Of a stretch of DNA of 64,000 bases, positions 35,901 through 47,209 are shown in pieces; the first letter of the stretch is position 1; the number at the start of each line of letters is the position of its first letter. A program made the translations under genes and the position numbers. The stretch is taken from the NCBI GenBank assembly GCA_014904845.1, contig MU119289.1:1-64000 (forward strand). The letters run 5' to 3'. The notes under the pieces were generated by a model. The model was given only the letters and a program-made list of their open reading frames with translations. It was not told where the DNA came from and ran no database searches. Source of the stretch: Acephala macrosclerotiorum. Its lineage: Eukaryota > Ascomycota > Leotiomycetes > Helotiales > Mollisiaceae.

Positions 35901-37413
35901 ATTGTATGAGCCGGCCGTTTTCGTCCCTTTTTTCATCTTGCCAATAGTCGACTGGGTGTTTTTGAATCTCCCTTTGTTGAAGATCCACAGCAGATATACA
36001 TCCGCTGTCTCCTGCAAATATCTGACAAATGAGTGATCGCGCCATGTCAGCTTCATAGCTGAAAGGTCCAGAACTTCCAAGCCATTTTTTGGGACCTGGG
36101 CCGAAGGCGAATGGGTCGTAATAGTAGAATAGCTTTCGTCCAATTTCGGATCCCCCGATATCTCTTTCCAATTCTCTCGCGACATTGATTGCCCACCCTG
36201 AAATATCATCATACACGACATACAAGATCCCACTTACAAACGTATGCGACCAAGCTCGATAGTCCACCATGTGAGATATCCAGGTAAAGTCCACCTGCTC
36301 TAGTTGTGGGACTGTGCTGCTGCTGTCCTCAAATGCCGACACGCAAGATTCAGCACACCATGATCGTGCAAAACGACTCAAAACTTAACAAGTCAAAGGT
36401 TAGCTACGAGAACATCACCGTATTAATACGGACCACTGACGAATAACGATAATCTCGCTGGTACGTACAAGCATCATCATTAATCTCAAGCTTCGAAAAT
36501 ATCTGAGTCATGGCATTATGTACGATCTTGTACTTCTGGCTCTCAGCGTACCCAAACTTGCATACATTTCGATGATCTGCCCCAGCTATCTGAACAGCTA
36601 ATTCATTCGGCAGGCGAAGAGTAGCCGAGTCCTTGTCCACTATCTAGTATAATTAAGCAAAACGAACGAAGGGGGAGTCTGGAGAAAGGGACAAACCAGT
36701 TGATTGCCAATTTTCTCTGTCTCGTAGAAAGACCTGATAATGATGAACCCGCTCGCTGGCTGTATGAAAGCTTCGGCAATGGCGGCGAATTCTGGCGAAT
36801 TCTTCTTCAGAGCCTTCACATATCTGGTATTCCCGACCGCGCCAAGAGTCGTATAGCTAAGCACATTCGTCGCAAGATTTGCCCAGTATCCAAGATCAGC
36901 TCCTCGATGAGGAACACCGAAAAATATAGCGCCTGCGGCACTATCACGGATGCCCTTGTAGTAATGAGAGCGTTCATTGGCAAGTATAAGTGCTTTCTTT
37001 GCCACAATACCTCCTAAACTGTGCGCAACGAAAATTATCGGTCGTTTCTGCTCCTCTTCGCTTTGTCGCTCTCCGTTTAGATAGTCGAGTAGTGAGCCTG
37101 CTGCAGAAGCTATGTCTGATACCGATGAGCTGAGAATGAAGGCTGCGTCGTATCCAAACGACCATATTCGCGTGTTGGGGAATTTCGCCGGCAGGAAGTC
37201 TCTCAACCATAGTGACCCAGTTGTTTCGTCAGTCCAAGTGCTCTTCCACCCACCTCCAAGCCCATGAACCGCTACGATACTGTCCAAAATCAATGATGTG
37301 ATTCAGCCTCGACCAATCGACCCAACTCACTCGACATAACAAGGCGCGCCATCTGGGGGCTTATACAGAGGGAAGAGGCCGAAAGCCTCTGCGGGTTGAG
37401 TCTGCGATGTCAT
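32961..37413 (-). CDS. NLR-like protein: SesB-type alpha/beta hydrolase - NACHT - ankyrin
   Basis: Five exons (37331-37413, 36697-37279, 36469-36643, 35586-36383, 32961-35527) sum to 4,206 bases: 1,401 residues, in frame throughout. Residues ~28-220 are a SesB-like serine hydrolase with VHGLGGGW and the nucleophile motif AHSLGG (Ser ~115). A linker of about 300 residues follows. The NACHT ATPase starts near 560, with Walker A GKAASGKST (~596-604) and Walker B RFLLILDGIDES. Three 17-residue repeats and at least two ankyrin repeats (ending LVVRLLLNAGANPAAVNSAG) follow. Such STAND proteins act in heterokaryon incompatibility and fungal innate immunity: ligand binding by the repeats drives NACHT oligomerisation and switches on the N-terminal effector. 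All key motifs are intact despite decayed surroundings. Confidence 0.92.
33515..33667 (-). repeat. Three 51-bp coding repeats in the NLR linker
   Basis: Three near-identical 51-base units, each containing TTCCCGGAATCG or CTCGGAATCG, encode 17-residue variants of the form PxxDSGNxxSSLIDPVS. They lie between the NACHT/helical region and the ankyrin repeats. Unit length is a multiple of three, so copy-number change keeps the frame. Confidence 0.8.
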
Positions 37414-37796
37414 TGTCAAAATATTTTCGTTGCATGCGACTAGATTTAGAGTACCTTTCCTCTAGCTGGCTTCTCCTGGACAGTATTTGAAGAGCCAGCC
37501 TTGCTATCAGTCTCGCTCTGATTCCCCGTGTTCTCCTTCGTCTTGTGACTCTTGAATGGGTTCTTGAGCAGTCCCATAGTGCGAATTCAATGACACAAAT
37601 CGATAGGATGTTCCCGCCGAGATACTGGTGGTGAGAGAAGCGGGTTTTCCACATCGAGCAGATAAGGTTGGGGAAGTTATTTGGCCATGAGGGACGGTTA
37701 CCGCCGTACTTATGCATGATGAAATATACAACATGGCTGACTGGACTCGATTAAATCCCTGACGCCACTTCACTTCAGCCCGCATACGCCTCTCTA
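37414..37796. promoter_or_regulatory. Promoter region of the NLR gene
   Basis: The 383-base gap between the NLR start and the stop of the upstream hydrolase must hold the NLR promoter. Overlapping short minus-strand frames here are not convincing. Both genes run in the same direction. Confidence 0.4.
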
Positions 37797-38939
37797 TCAT
37801 TCGTCTTGCAACATCTCTGTCAATATCTCTCCAATGTGATCCCACATAGTGAAATGACTCTTGCCCTCGTATTCTTTCAGCACTGCATTTGGTAGCCGAG
37901 CAGCCATGTATCGTCCCATTTCAGGAGGCGTGTTGACATCCTCCTTGCCATACCAGAACCTTATCCCAGAATACTTGACCCCTTCCAGATCAAAACCCCA
38001 GTGTTTCGTGGCCAATTTGCTGTCTTCGACATATCCCTTAGAGGAACCCTGTCTGTATATTTCCTTTGTGATATTGACTAGTCCTTGAATAAGTTCCTCG
38101 CTCCCTAAAGCCTCTCGATCTTTCCTAGGCATATATCTGGTCTGTTTCCGAATCATCTCCTCCGTCTTGTTTGGACTCTCCTCCTGCACCTGAGGAACAA
38201 CAAATCGATCAAGAATCTGCCTGAAGACCCATGGATGCTTTCCCCATATCCAGAGTCCCGTGCGATTGAGCAAGCTCATCCCTTTCATGCCCGCTTCCCA
38301 CGGCCCAACGCCAAAAGCAATGCCCACAGAGCGGAGTTGCTCTCGCGGTAGCAGTTTCGCGCAAGCTAATGCATATCCTGTGCCACCACTGACACTAAAC
38401 AGTCGATATCTATCAAGCTTCAGGTGGTGAATCAGACATTTTACATCGTTCACCCAACCAAGTACAGTACGATTGGGATGAAACGTCGATAGCCCAATTC
38501 CTGGTCTGTCAATACCGATCCAGCGAATATTTAGCTTCTCAGCAATTGCTTGGTCGGAAGGCAGCAAACACGCATCAAGGCGGGTGTCGGGAATGCCGTG
38601 AATGAATATGAATGGATGTGCATTGGAAGCTTTCGAACCGTACTCTGCGTAAGCTAGATGACGGTTATCGGGAAGTTTGAGAATCTGGCAATTGTCAGGA
38701 ACGGGGTATCTGAGGTATTCTAGCGGCACGTCTTCCAATGTTGCCGCTGTGTTATGACATTGCGGTGTGTATGGGAGAGAACGGGAATTCGTTGCAGTCG
38801 ATAGGGAGAAAATTGATTGGCGTGCAACCACAGTTGAGGATCGTGCAGTGTATAAAGTGGTAATGCTTCCCCTGAAAACAGAGCGTAAACCCGTACCCAG
38901 AGTGTCTCTTGAGACAAAGTGCAGAGCCATTTCCAGCAT
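37797..38939 (-). CDS. Alpha/beta hydrolase, probably organelle-targeted
   Basis: A single-exon frame gives 380 residues from the ATG at 38939 (MLEMALHFVSR); an ATG at 38930 is an alternative start. The first ~60 residues are rich in Arg, Ser and Thr with no acidic residues for a stretch, as in mitochondrial presequences. The hydrolase fold shows FIFIHGIPDTRLDA (oxyanion region), GIDRPGIGLS, the nucleophile elbow VSGGTGYA, and a C-terminal GKSHFTMWDH carrying the catalytic His. The family covers epoxide hydrolase- and esterase-like enzymes; the substrate cannot be told. It lies 383 bp upstream of, and co-oriented with, the NLR gene, but is a different hydrolase type from the NLR's N-terminal domain. 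Confidence 0.85.
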   Translation of the reverse strand: MLEMALHFVSRDTLGTGLRSVFRGSITTLYTARSSTVVARQSIFSLSTATNSRSLPYTPQCHNTAATLEDVPLEYLRYPVPDNCQILKLPDNRHLAYAEYGSKASNAHPFIFIHGIPDTRLDACLLPSDQAIAEKLNIRWIGIDRPGIGLSTFHPNRTVLGWVNDVKCLIHHLKLDRYRLFSVSGGTGYALACAKLLPREQLRSVGIAFGVGPWEAGMKGMSLLNRTGLWIWGKHPWVFRQILDRFVVPQVQEESPNKTEEMIRKQTRYMPRKDREALGSEELIQGLVNITKEIYRQGSSKGYVEDSKLATKHWGFDLEGVKYSGIRFWYGKEDVNTPPEMGRYMAARLPNAVLKEYEGKSHFTMWDHIGEILTEMLQDE

Positions 38940-39429
38940 CACAACAGATGCAGGCTCCAATTATTGCAATTGTGGAGCATAGTGTATAGTACTAACCATT
39001 TTCAGCTAGGCAATTGTTGACCGCCCCTGCTTGACAAGGCTGAAGCGGTTTTGCCAGCGCCAGCAACACCGTCCATATAGAACCAACCAAACATTCGAAA
39101 GAAACCGAAGAACGAGCAGAACGAAACTAAGCCCTTCCACTCGAGTTCTACTCTCTCCTTTCTCACGCCAAGTAACTGCATACGCACCTTTTACCTCATC
39201 GCACTGTCGTATTTCCGACCGAACGATCGTAGAATCCCATCTGCGACTTCGAAGTTCGCACAACGTTGATTAATTCTGCGCACTCTACGAACTATGGAAG
39301 CGCAAGTGGGACATACTTGGGAGCCTGCAGGCCATGATCCAGTCGTACAGGAGTAACTAGGCGGGGAAACATCGACAGAAGTGATAGCAGACTCTCAGGT
39401 TCGCCATACGAGACTAGGAAACCGCTATC
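38940..39429. other. Intergenic region
   Basis: Overlapping short frames on both strands between 39002 and 39273 are not convincing. The segment holds the promoter of the alpha/beta hydrolase and the decayed 5' end of the next pseudogene. Confidence 0.4.
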
Positions 39430-40704
39430 CCGCGCATCCTCAACATTCTGGTGCAATTCGAGAATAGCCCCCTCAAGGATACCATCAAAGGCAGACTTCA
39501 TTGCACCTTCAAACATCCAGGAAACAAGATATACAAATTACCAGCAAGTCACAGGATTCAAGCATTGGCCAAAGACGGCAAGGAGAATAGGCCATCCATC
39601 TACGGCTTCGTCTACTGCTCACCAAAGGGAATCACGCCCACGAAGAGACAATACCTCACGATCGCGGACCACATGAAGACATATAGCGACATCCTAATTA
39701 CCTAATCAGCTCTGTGAGCTGGCGACAAGCTAGCCTCTGTCATCGACTACATCTCGCCATCGACAACGAAAGGTTGTAGCATCGGGAGGGATTGGACAGG
39801 AAGAACCCGCGGAGAGGGCTATAAGGAGTGGAGGGATTCGAGACCACCGCGCAGATACTGATTCAACGACAATCAGAGGCAGGTTATAGGAGTATTTTTA
39901 GACGAGCTGCGGGAGCGATTATCTGATATACCAGACGAGAAAGAGGATGAACCAGTTCCATTCTCACTAGTATACATCGGGTGGACGAAGAATGAAGTAG
40001 CAAGAAGGGAAAAGCACTATCCCACGGCGATGCGTCCAGTCCGCTGAAGTTGTAAGTCAAAAGATTCGCGATCAGTGGGAGATCAAATGTTGACTTGACT
40101 ACAGTCTACTAGAAGCCACCAGCTTGCACCTTTTCCCGACCAAAGACTTGCTTATGCAACGCCAAACGCTCGTGCCGGTTTTAGACGAAGTTGACGCTCG
40201 CTGGTCCGAACATACTTGCTCTATTCTAGCAGGATCATACAACTTCTGGGGCGGTCTAAACGGGGCAATTGCAGGACCACAGACAGTAGAGACAAGTTTG
40301 CGCAATACAGCCACAGACTTCACATGGAAGAATGCAGCTCGTGCATCTATTGCTCAGAGGGTGTATGCGAGGAACGCTCTGCAGCTCAAACGAGATCTTG
40401 AGGTAGACAGATTCTGTGCAAAGTACAAAGAAGATGGGTCGGAGGTAGAGGATTTCGCGCGGGTCAAACAGTCCTTGAAGCAATCGGAGAAGGGGCTAGG
40501 TGAAGCACTTCTCGAGAAGGGAGAGGTATGTAAGTCGCTACTTCCTTCCCGTACATATATACAGTGGCTGACAGGATAGACATGAGCTACGCACAAGTGA
40601 AGAAGCGAGAGGCAGATAAGTTGACGGAAGTCGCCCGTTCGCTTCAATCATTGCAGTCTCTCCAAAGCTTGAACCGGTCGCTGGAAAGGTCATACCCGAT
40701 GTGA
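39430..40704 (+). pseudogene. Broken hypothetical gene (YIGWTKNE-type protein)
   Basis: A plus-strand frame opens near 39423 and reads through 39705 (KLPASHRIQALAKDGKEN), is broken by TAA and TGA, and continues in frame to about 39860. Coding-like sequence resumes in another frame at about 39885 (VFLDELRERLSDI ... LVYIGWTKNEVARREKHY). A one-base shift near 40025 leads through a 54-bp intron (GTAAGT ... CTACAG) to 40124-40527 (LHLFPTKDLLMQRQ). A further intron precedes a last exon ending at 40704. At least two stops and two frameshifts make it non-functional. YIGW is faintly reminiscent of GIY-YIG nuclease-like domains, but I do not claim this. Confidence 0.6.
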
Positions 40705-40970
40705 GGATGGCATTACGAAGAGAAAGACGTAGTGTAGCCTAGACAGATCGATTGTTCTTTAATGTAGGAGCTCACACTAGTTGATATAAGGAAATGGAAT
40801 AATGGGACAGTTGACAAGATCGTGGTGGGGAGCGAGGACGGGGTCACCAAACGGGAATTGAGGTATGATATTGCGGGAATAGATAATTTTTCCAGAAGTG
40901 TATTCGAGACAAGTCCAAAATATCATACACGACGACCGTAGACCCATTTCTTGATTCTCTCATCTTGGTA

Positions 40971-42326
40971 TCAGAGACTCCTCCGAATCGTCCTCTTCTT
41001 ACTCGTGATACCACCTCCCATCCTCGTTCCAACAAGACACTGCTTCACAATCGGTTGATCCGTAAAATTGCCAGCAGATCCAAGAGGAGTCATCGTCAAG
41101 TTGTAAGTCATCGGCGAGAATCCTCCTGCCGCCCATCCAACGTAACCCATATACGCATCCGTGTTGGCGTTGATGAACGTCAATGTGTTGCAGAGATCTG
41201 TCAGGCACTTAAACCACATTAGCAGGGATTTCGGACATCCAACAAGATACATACAGAAGTAGAATTACCACCACCAGTCTCACTCAAGATAGCTTCTCTC
41301 TTATTTGCTACCAAAACCATAGACAACGGCACGAAAGTATCCTGGATGTGATTCGAAGAGCACTCTAATGATTGCCCGCTTCCGTCTACGTCCAGATACT
41401 TGTGAACATCGAAGACCAAGCTCGTGTTGGAGCCATCCGGATTATGGACCGTGCTCAGATTCCTGAAAGAGCCATTGCTGACGAATGTCTGCGCTCCGGT
41501 GAAGTCATTCCCTGGGAGGAGGATCATCTGTGTAGCTGCACCGGCTTCTCGAATCGCAGTCACGGCTTCTTGCACCGTGGCCGCCCAGATCTTCATATCG
41601 GGAATGGTGTGTGGCTCATTCATGATGCCGAAGACGACATTGGTTTCGTTCTTGTACTGTTTGCTGTTAGCGACGCAAGTCATCAACCAGCCATGGTCCG
41701 AACCTTAGCTGCGAGTTGACTCCAGAGGTTGGCAAACTCCGCATTCGTGGGACCACCTTGCCCAATGATCTTGTTCTCGAATCGTGCGTAGTTGTGAACA
41801 TCGATGATGCAGTGAGCACCCGCGGCAAGAAATTCCTTCACAAGTTGGTCATACTTATTCGAATTCGTGGCATCCAAAGCTCCTGCAGCACTGTTCGAGC
41901 GAGTACCATTACCTGTAACATTGGCAGCGCTAGTGAGCGAGATACCGTTGATTAGAAATTACCAGCTGACAGCTACGCTCGTCAGAGAAGCCACTTCCAG
42001 AACTGGGAGCACTGACGTAGTCTGAAAAGGTTCAGGTTATCATCCTTCGCGAAATGTGACATCTGAGCTGCTCCATCACTCCCGCCGAGTGTAACCAGAG
42101 GTCCTTGGGCGCTCGCGAGATTGGCTGTGCCCTACACAATGTCAGAGACATTCATAGCTCATCCGAAAGCCTACGCACCGTGATAACGACACCAAAATTG
42201 AATCCAGCGATGTTGACTCCCTACTGTCATCAGTACAAACATTCTTCAACTCGAGGAGATACATACTGCCAGAGAAGAGGCAGCAAAAGCCGCAGTAATT
42301 AAAGAGAATACAGTCAAGAACAACAT
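40971..42326 (-). pseudogene. GH5 endo-beta-1,4-glucanase with an in-frame stop
   Basis: From the ATG at 42326, a signal peptide (MLFLTVFSLITAAFAAS) leads into GVNIAGFNFG, the usual start of fungal GH5 subfamily 5 endoglucanases. HNYARF, NEPH (acid/base Glu) and ILSETGGGN (nucleophile Glu) are intact. Exons 42267-42326, 42179-42220, 42017-42131 and one starting at 41972 are joined by introns with good signals; at least two more introns follow, ending at 40971. Residue 77 is TAA (41959-41961), where the family has Gln in a conserved Trp-Gln pair; CAA to TAA is one C-to-T change. No carbohydrate-binding module is present. Apart from that codon the gene looks functional, so it is a recent pseudogene or allele of a secreted cellulase. 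Confidence 0.8.
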
Positions 42327-43829
42327 AATGAATGATAGAAAAGAAACTTGGCCAAGAAGTTTTCTACGTCACGTTTGGCTCACATTAAGGGAAGCACCAT
42401 GATATACTCAACCACCGTCCAGGGACAAAATCAGGAAATGTCACCGGAAGAGGATGTTATATTACCCTCATCTTTCCTAAACGGTCTGTGTGTGTGACAA
42501 TGCTTGATCCGTGGAAAAGGCCTTGGGATGGGGTCTGCTAAAGAAAAGCCTTTTATGCCACCGTTGTAGAAGAGGCTAATGATGCCGAATTTCTCCATCA
42601 GGCTAATATTTGTTGGCCGGTGTACTCGCTAAATCATGCGAAGTCAAGATGGGATTAAAGCAGATCGAGATCTGAGACGATTTAAGCTTGAAGTGTGAGA
42701 AATCGCCAGGTTTTGCATGGGTGCAATATTTGCCGGTTTCGTGCTCGGATGAGACACAGCATGGGACCCTCGTGCAAATCACCATAAGGTTCAAAAATAT
42801 GGGAATAAAGCCCCGCGTCGATCCTTCGGATGCGGAGAGGAGGTTTTTGTGATGGCTCGATGGCATTTGGCCATGCTTCGAAGCACTTGCTGTTGACAAT
42901 CTATCTGAGAAAGAGCTCGGAGGAAGACCATGGCACTGATCCATGTTTTGTGGCGGCATCCGTCTTGAAATCTGCAGAGGTCCCTTCTTCATTGAAAAAG
43001 CTTTTGCAAACCTCCAGATAACTGACAACGAGCGCACTAGTTACTCGCACTTCTGTTCTGGTCTATCTGGTTTGCGGAGGAATTGACCACCAACCTCGAC
43101 GACGGTGCGTCTCCCACTGGAGTTCTATTTCCGCGGCCGCATTTCCCCTGCTCCATGCCAAATATTCCTCTTCCTTCGACATTTGATAGTCAGGACAATG
43201 GAGAGCGTCTCTATTATCAAGCCACGAAGATCTGTCGGACAAGATGCAGGGCTTGATATTGGGGCGAACTGCGAAGCAGACAATATCCTCATTCCTCCCC
43301 AATTCAGTCATAATCTCCTTATATTTATTCATGTGTTCCCAGCCGAGTATTCGTCGTTCGCTCAGTGCCCTGCCGGCTGGCGGAGGTGTCGTGTAGCAAG
43401 TCGAGGAATTCGAGTCATCGCGACTTTCATCGAGAGTTCAAGAAACGTGACGCGTGTCGCCGCAGGCACAGAGGATCATTTCCGAAGAATATTCGAGCGC
43501 AATATCCAGTCTGTCACTACATCCGTCTCAAGAAGCGCGCGCGTCGAGGGTCGAGTGTGGGATGTGACGGATGTGTGCGAGGAAACAGAATCTCGAGCCC
43601 CGAAATCCAAGCAACAACCCCACAATTTCACGTGCTGTTATCAAAGCCTCCTATTAGAGGATGACCACCACTCCTCATCACGCCAGAAGTCATCCGATTC
43701 ACATATCCATGAGCCCAGTACTCCTATACGATGTTTAGAAAGCAATATATGTTTCCTGCCCCTCAAAATGGAAGTTTTCATTTTCAATAAACATCCTGTC
43801 ATTGGATTCCAAACCACAAACATTTCGCC
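42327..43829. other. Intergenic region, no convincing gene
   Basis: A 244-codon plus-strand frame (43105-43839) and a 144-codon minus-strand frame (42603-43037) are open. Neither shows a family motif, splice support or coherent composition, and alternative frames overlap them. The endoglucanase and hemerythrin-like promoters must lie here. Confidence 0.4.
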
Positions 43830-44729
43830 ATGTCGATGACTGCAGCCGGAAAGAAGTGGGCTGACGGACCCTTCAAGCTTCTCTCCACACCCCGGATTAC
43901 CCTGAACGCACGTTTTCCGCTCCCTGTTCCAAGGACATGTTTAGTAACTTCTATGTCAGGGAAAGCCAGAATCCGGAGCATCCAAAAATGCCTCCGAAAT
44001 GGCCTTGATTCACAACATCCTCCTCCGAGGACTAAATTGCATCTACATACAAGCCCCAAACCTCCAATTCTCAGAAGACATCTCAGATTTCATGACCTTC
44101 TGTGACGCCTGGTCCTGCACTCTCCACTCTCACCACCTTACCGAAGAAACAGTTTACTTTCCACTCCTCGACTCCCAGTGCAAGGAGAAGGGAGTGGCGA
44201 GTAAGAATCACGATGAGCATGAGACGTTCCTTCCTGCTCTGGCGAAGTTTGATAAGTTTGTGGAAGGAGCGAAGGACGGGAGCAATTATGACAAGGAGGT
44301 ATTTATGGGGATTCTGAATGACTTGGGACCGAAGCTGGAAGCGCATTTGAGGAGTGAAATTGGACTTCTTTTGAATTTGGAGAAGGATCAGGGTATCGAT
44401 TGGGATTTGTTGGGGAAGACGATGGCTGCGCATTCGAAGAAAGTTGCTGATAGAGTGAGTCCCCCCTTCCGCTTCTAGTTCATGGCTGACTTCCATTTTA
44501 GAACAGGGAGGTGCCGTTCCTCATCACGAACGCAGACGTGACCTACGAAGATGGAATTCATGGAGCGAGGTTTCCGCCGTTCCCTTGGTTCGTCCACCAA
44601 ATCTTTCGATGGGTGTACATCCCAATCTTGAAAGACGCCTGGAAGTTCTCAAGCTGTGATGATTATGGAATGCCGAAGGAACTTCCCTTCGCTATTGGAG
44701 GTTCGGAGCAAGTCAAACAGAGAGGGTAG
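43830..44729 (+). CDS. Hemerythrin-like HHE-domain protein
   Basis: Exons 43830-43907, 43960-44454 and 44502-44729 total 801 bases: 266 residues plus stop. The protein opens KKWADGPFKLLSTPRITL. The HHE four-helix bundle shows MALIHNILLRGLN, SHHLTEETVYFPLL, NHDEHETFLPALAKF and LEAHLRSEIGLLL, supplying His and Glu ligands for a di-iron or single metal site. The C-terminal part (PPFPWFVHQIFRWVYIP) is the usual fungal extension. Intron 1 uses a GC donor (GCACGT) rather than GT, with CAG acceptor; with it removed the frame is continuous. Fungal members are cytoplasmic and uncharacterised, with suggested roles in oxygen, nitric oxide or iron handling. Confidence 0.85.
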
Positions 44730-44820
44730 TTGCGTGTATGATCATATATACTCATTCTTCATTATGCATTAACATATATCTTCTCATTACCGCGCATCTC
44801 CATCATGACTCGTCGAATAA

Positions 44821-47209
44821 TTACACGTTCACGACAACCCAGCCGACCATCCGGAACACGAGCATTCCAACCCACAATCCTCGCTGGACTCTGTTTGTAG
44901 GGGCAGCGCCCGTGAATGGAACGGTCGTGGTAGTAGCGTTCGCGGAGTTGGCAGTACCTGTTGCATTGTTTGGTCGGGCAAGACCCAAGCAGTTTACCAT
45001 GTTGAAGAAGATATCGATGTTGCCATAAACTCCTCCAAAAAGCTCTTGGCAAGGTCCCATGGTGAAGACTGGGACTCAGTCAAAGAGTGAACACTTTGAG
45101 CCTCGTTTCTGCATGGATTGTAAGCTTCAGGATTCAGCGAGGTTGGGCGTGCTTACGTAGGAAGCGTTCCACTGACAATGAAACCATCAGTATTGTCAGT
45201 AGGATTGACGAAGTAATCATCAGCCGGGAAACCAGTGATATTGGTAGCCGAAAGACGAGGTCCAGATATGTGGACGCGATAATTCTCTTTGTGATCTGGG
45301 TTGGCTCCAACACCTTGAGCAAGAGTGTAACGTGGATCCCAATTCACAGGGAAGTTGACCCCAGTGTTGTATGAGATGCTGGCATTGGTCACGGTGTACT
45401 GGCTTAGACCTGAGTTGGTGTAGACACCGGTGGCGTTGCGTTTCTCGCGGTCGGCGGACTTCGAGCTCAAGTACTTAGTATCGGCAGATCCAAGACATCA
45501 AAGCCTTGGCCGTGGTCAACAGTGACAATAATCAAGGTTTGATTGAGCTCTGTCAATGGTCAGCAAAGCTCATAAGTTCGGGTTCGATACCCACCTCCCA
45601 TGGCAGTCAACTTTTCAATGGTAGCCTTTATGATGTCGTCCAACTCCAACAAATCACCTAGCGTACGGTCATAATCCAGAGTATGCATCTGTTTGTCAAT
45701 AGAAGCAGCCTCAGACATCATGAAGAATCCTTTATCTCCGCCACGTGCGTGACGAATGCCAATGGCTTTCAAAGTCATCCCCTTCAAGCCCGGAAGGTCC
45801 AAAGCGGGCTTTTTGTTTCCAGAAGGGTCATTCGTGGTCGTGTTGAGGTACCCGGTGTACACATTTCGGTCCAGCCAAACTGGAAGATTGGAGGTGCAAA
45901 AGATACCAAGAGCTTTGGTGGTGTTCGAGACCTTGAGTAATGAAGTCTTATTCAATGAAACGGCATATCCAGCGTTGGTAAATTCTTGGTAATGGTCCTT
46001 GCCCTGGAACGAACCAGAACTGCTCGGCATCAGCTCCAAAGAAGACATCAGGTCCGGAGAATGGAGTCCACGTGTAATTCGTCACTCCACGAAGAGCTTG
46101 GTCGATCAGGTTGCCGTACTGGGATCGAAGTCTGGTGTGACCAGTAAGAGCGATTGGAGTTGCATCTGCAATGAAGGCAGTGCTGACAACGCCGATAGCA
46201 CTTCCCAAGATACGCGTAAGAATCTCGACAATGGTTTCGATTTTCGGGTCATCAAAGGGATCAGCACTATGAAACAGCTTAGCTATTGCAGAGGAATCCA
46301 AGGCTTTGCCTTCGTACCTTGAATCAGCATAGACACCCATAGCGTTGACAGTGCTCTTGTGTCCCGAGTACAAAGCCGAAGCACTGTTGGCAGAGTCAGT
46401 GATGTAACTATCGAGAGAGTGGGTCTGAAGGTATTTAGCAGGATCACCGTGTTGGGGGAGAGTCGTTGACCTACCATTTGATGTCCAATAACTGGGAACT
46501 TGTCCATCTGCATCGTGCTTTGATACTTCCCATTAATACTCTTATGTCCAATCAATCTTGCAGCAGCGATCATGTTGGTTGCCATTCCGTCGCCGATAAA
46601 AAGAATAATATTCTTTGCTCTCTTTTGTTGCTGGAGAGGTCGAACGAGCCAGTTGGCCACTGTCTTTGTGCTATTGTAGTAGTTCAGTGTTGCAATATAC
46701 TCTCCAGGTTCGTAGAGAGCAACTCGTCTGTAGACCTTGGAGGTCACGCGAACAACCGATGGAGAGTGAGCGTCTTGTGCAAAGAGGTCCTCGTACCAGG
46801 TGAAGTTCCAGCGCTTGAGAGAGGGCTCAGCAACCTTGAAGAATGTTACAGCAGGCTGAGGACTTCCGCCAACCTTCGAGACCGTGAACGACAAGTTGGG
46901 ATCGGGGATGCCTCCGTTGGCCTCGGATCCATTAATTAGAGCGTGAACCTGTTGCACCGTTAGCCATTGACTCTAGCGAGGGCATCAATTATATCCTCTC
47001 TAACCTCCAATCGAACATCGAAGTACTGTCCAGCCAAGAAGTCAGTCTGATCGGGAGGTAGGACGCATCCAAGAGCTTCTTCTCGTCAGCAGCGTGGGGT
47101 AGCGGGGTAGCATTTACTCGCTCGGACAACCAAGTCTCTGGAAGGTTTGTGCAGCTGTCAACGCAAAGATCGACGAGGCGGTCAAAACGAGAGTAGAAAC
47201 CGATACCAT
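44821..47209 (-). pseudogene. Secreted GPI-type alkaline phosphatase, frameshifted
   Basis: From ATG 47209 a signal peptide (MVSVSTLVLTASSIFALTA) and several introns lead into an alkaline phosphatase: metal site KNIILFIGDGM, nucleophile region YITDSANSASAL, GFFMMSEAASID, VTVDHGQGF, and a hydrophobic C-terminus (RGLWVGMLVFRMVGWVVV) suited to a GPI signal. Three frame breaks are visible: near 46010 (between GADAEQF and SGSFQGKD), near 45490 (between GQGFDV and GSADTKYL) and near 45074 (between VHSLT and VPVFTMGPC). No intron can explain them because the distances are a few bases. All catalytic motifs survive but the protein cannot be made whole. The type hydrolyses phosphomonoesters at the cell surface. 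Confidence 0.82.

Noticed and set aside
39002..39263. Minus-strand 85-codon frame as an upstream exon of the alpha/beta hydrolase
   Set aside because: There is no matching splice donor/acceptor pair leading into the hydrolase frame, and the hydrolase already has a good ATG and presequence.
43105..43839. 244-codon open frame on the plus strand
   Set aside because: It has no family motif, another frame over the same bases looks equally plausible, and the end overlaps the hemerythrin-like start. It is probably chance in GC-moderate DNA.
45555..45600. A GGTTCGATACC box resembling a tRNA B box
   Set aside because: It lies in an intron of the alkaline phosphatase pseudogene, where GTGGGTATCG is the splice donor on the other strand. 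No complete cloverleaf forms around it.
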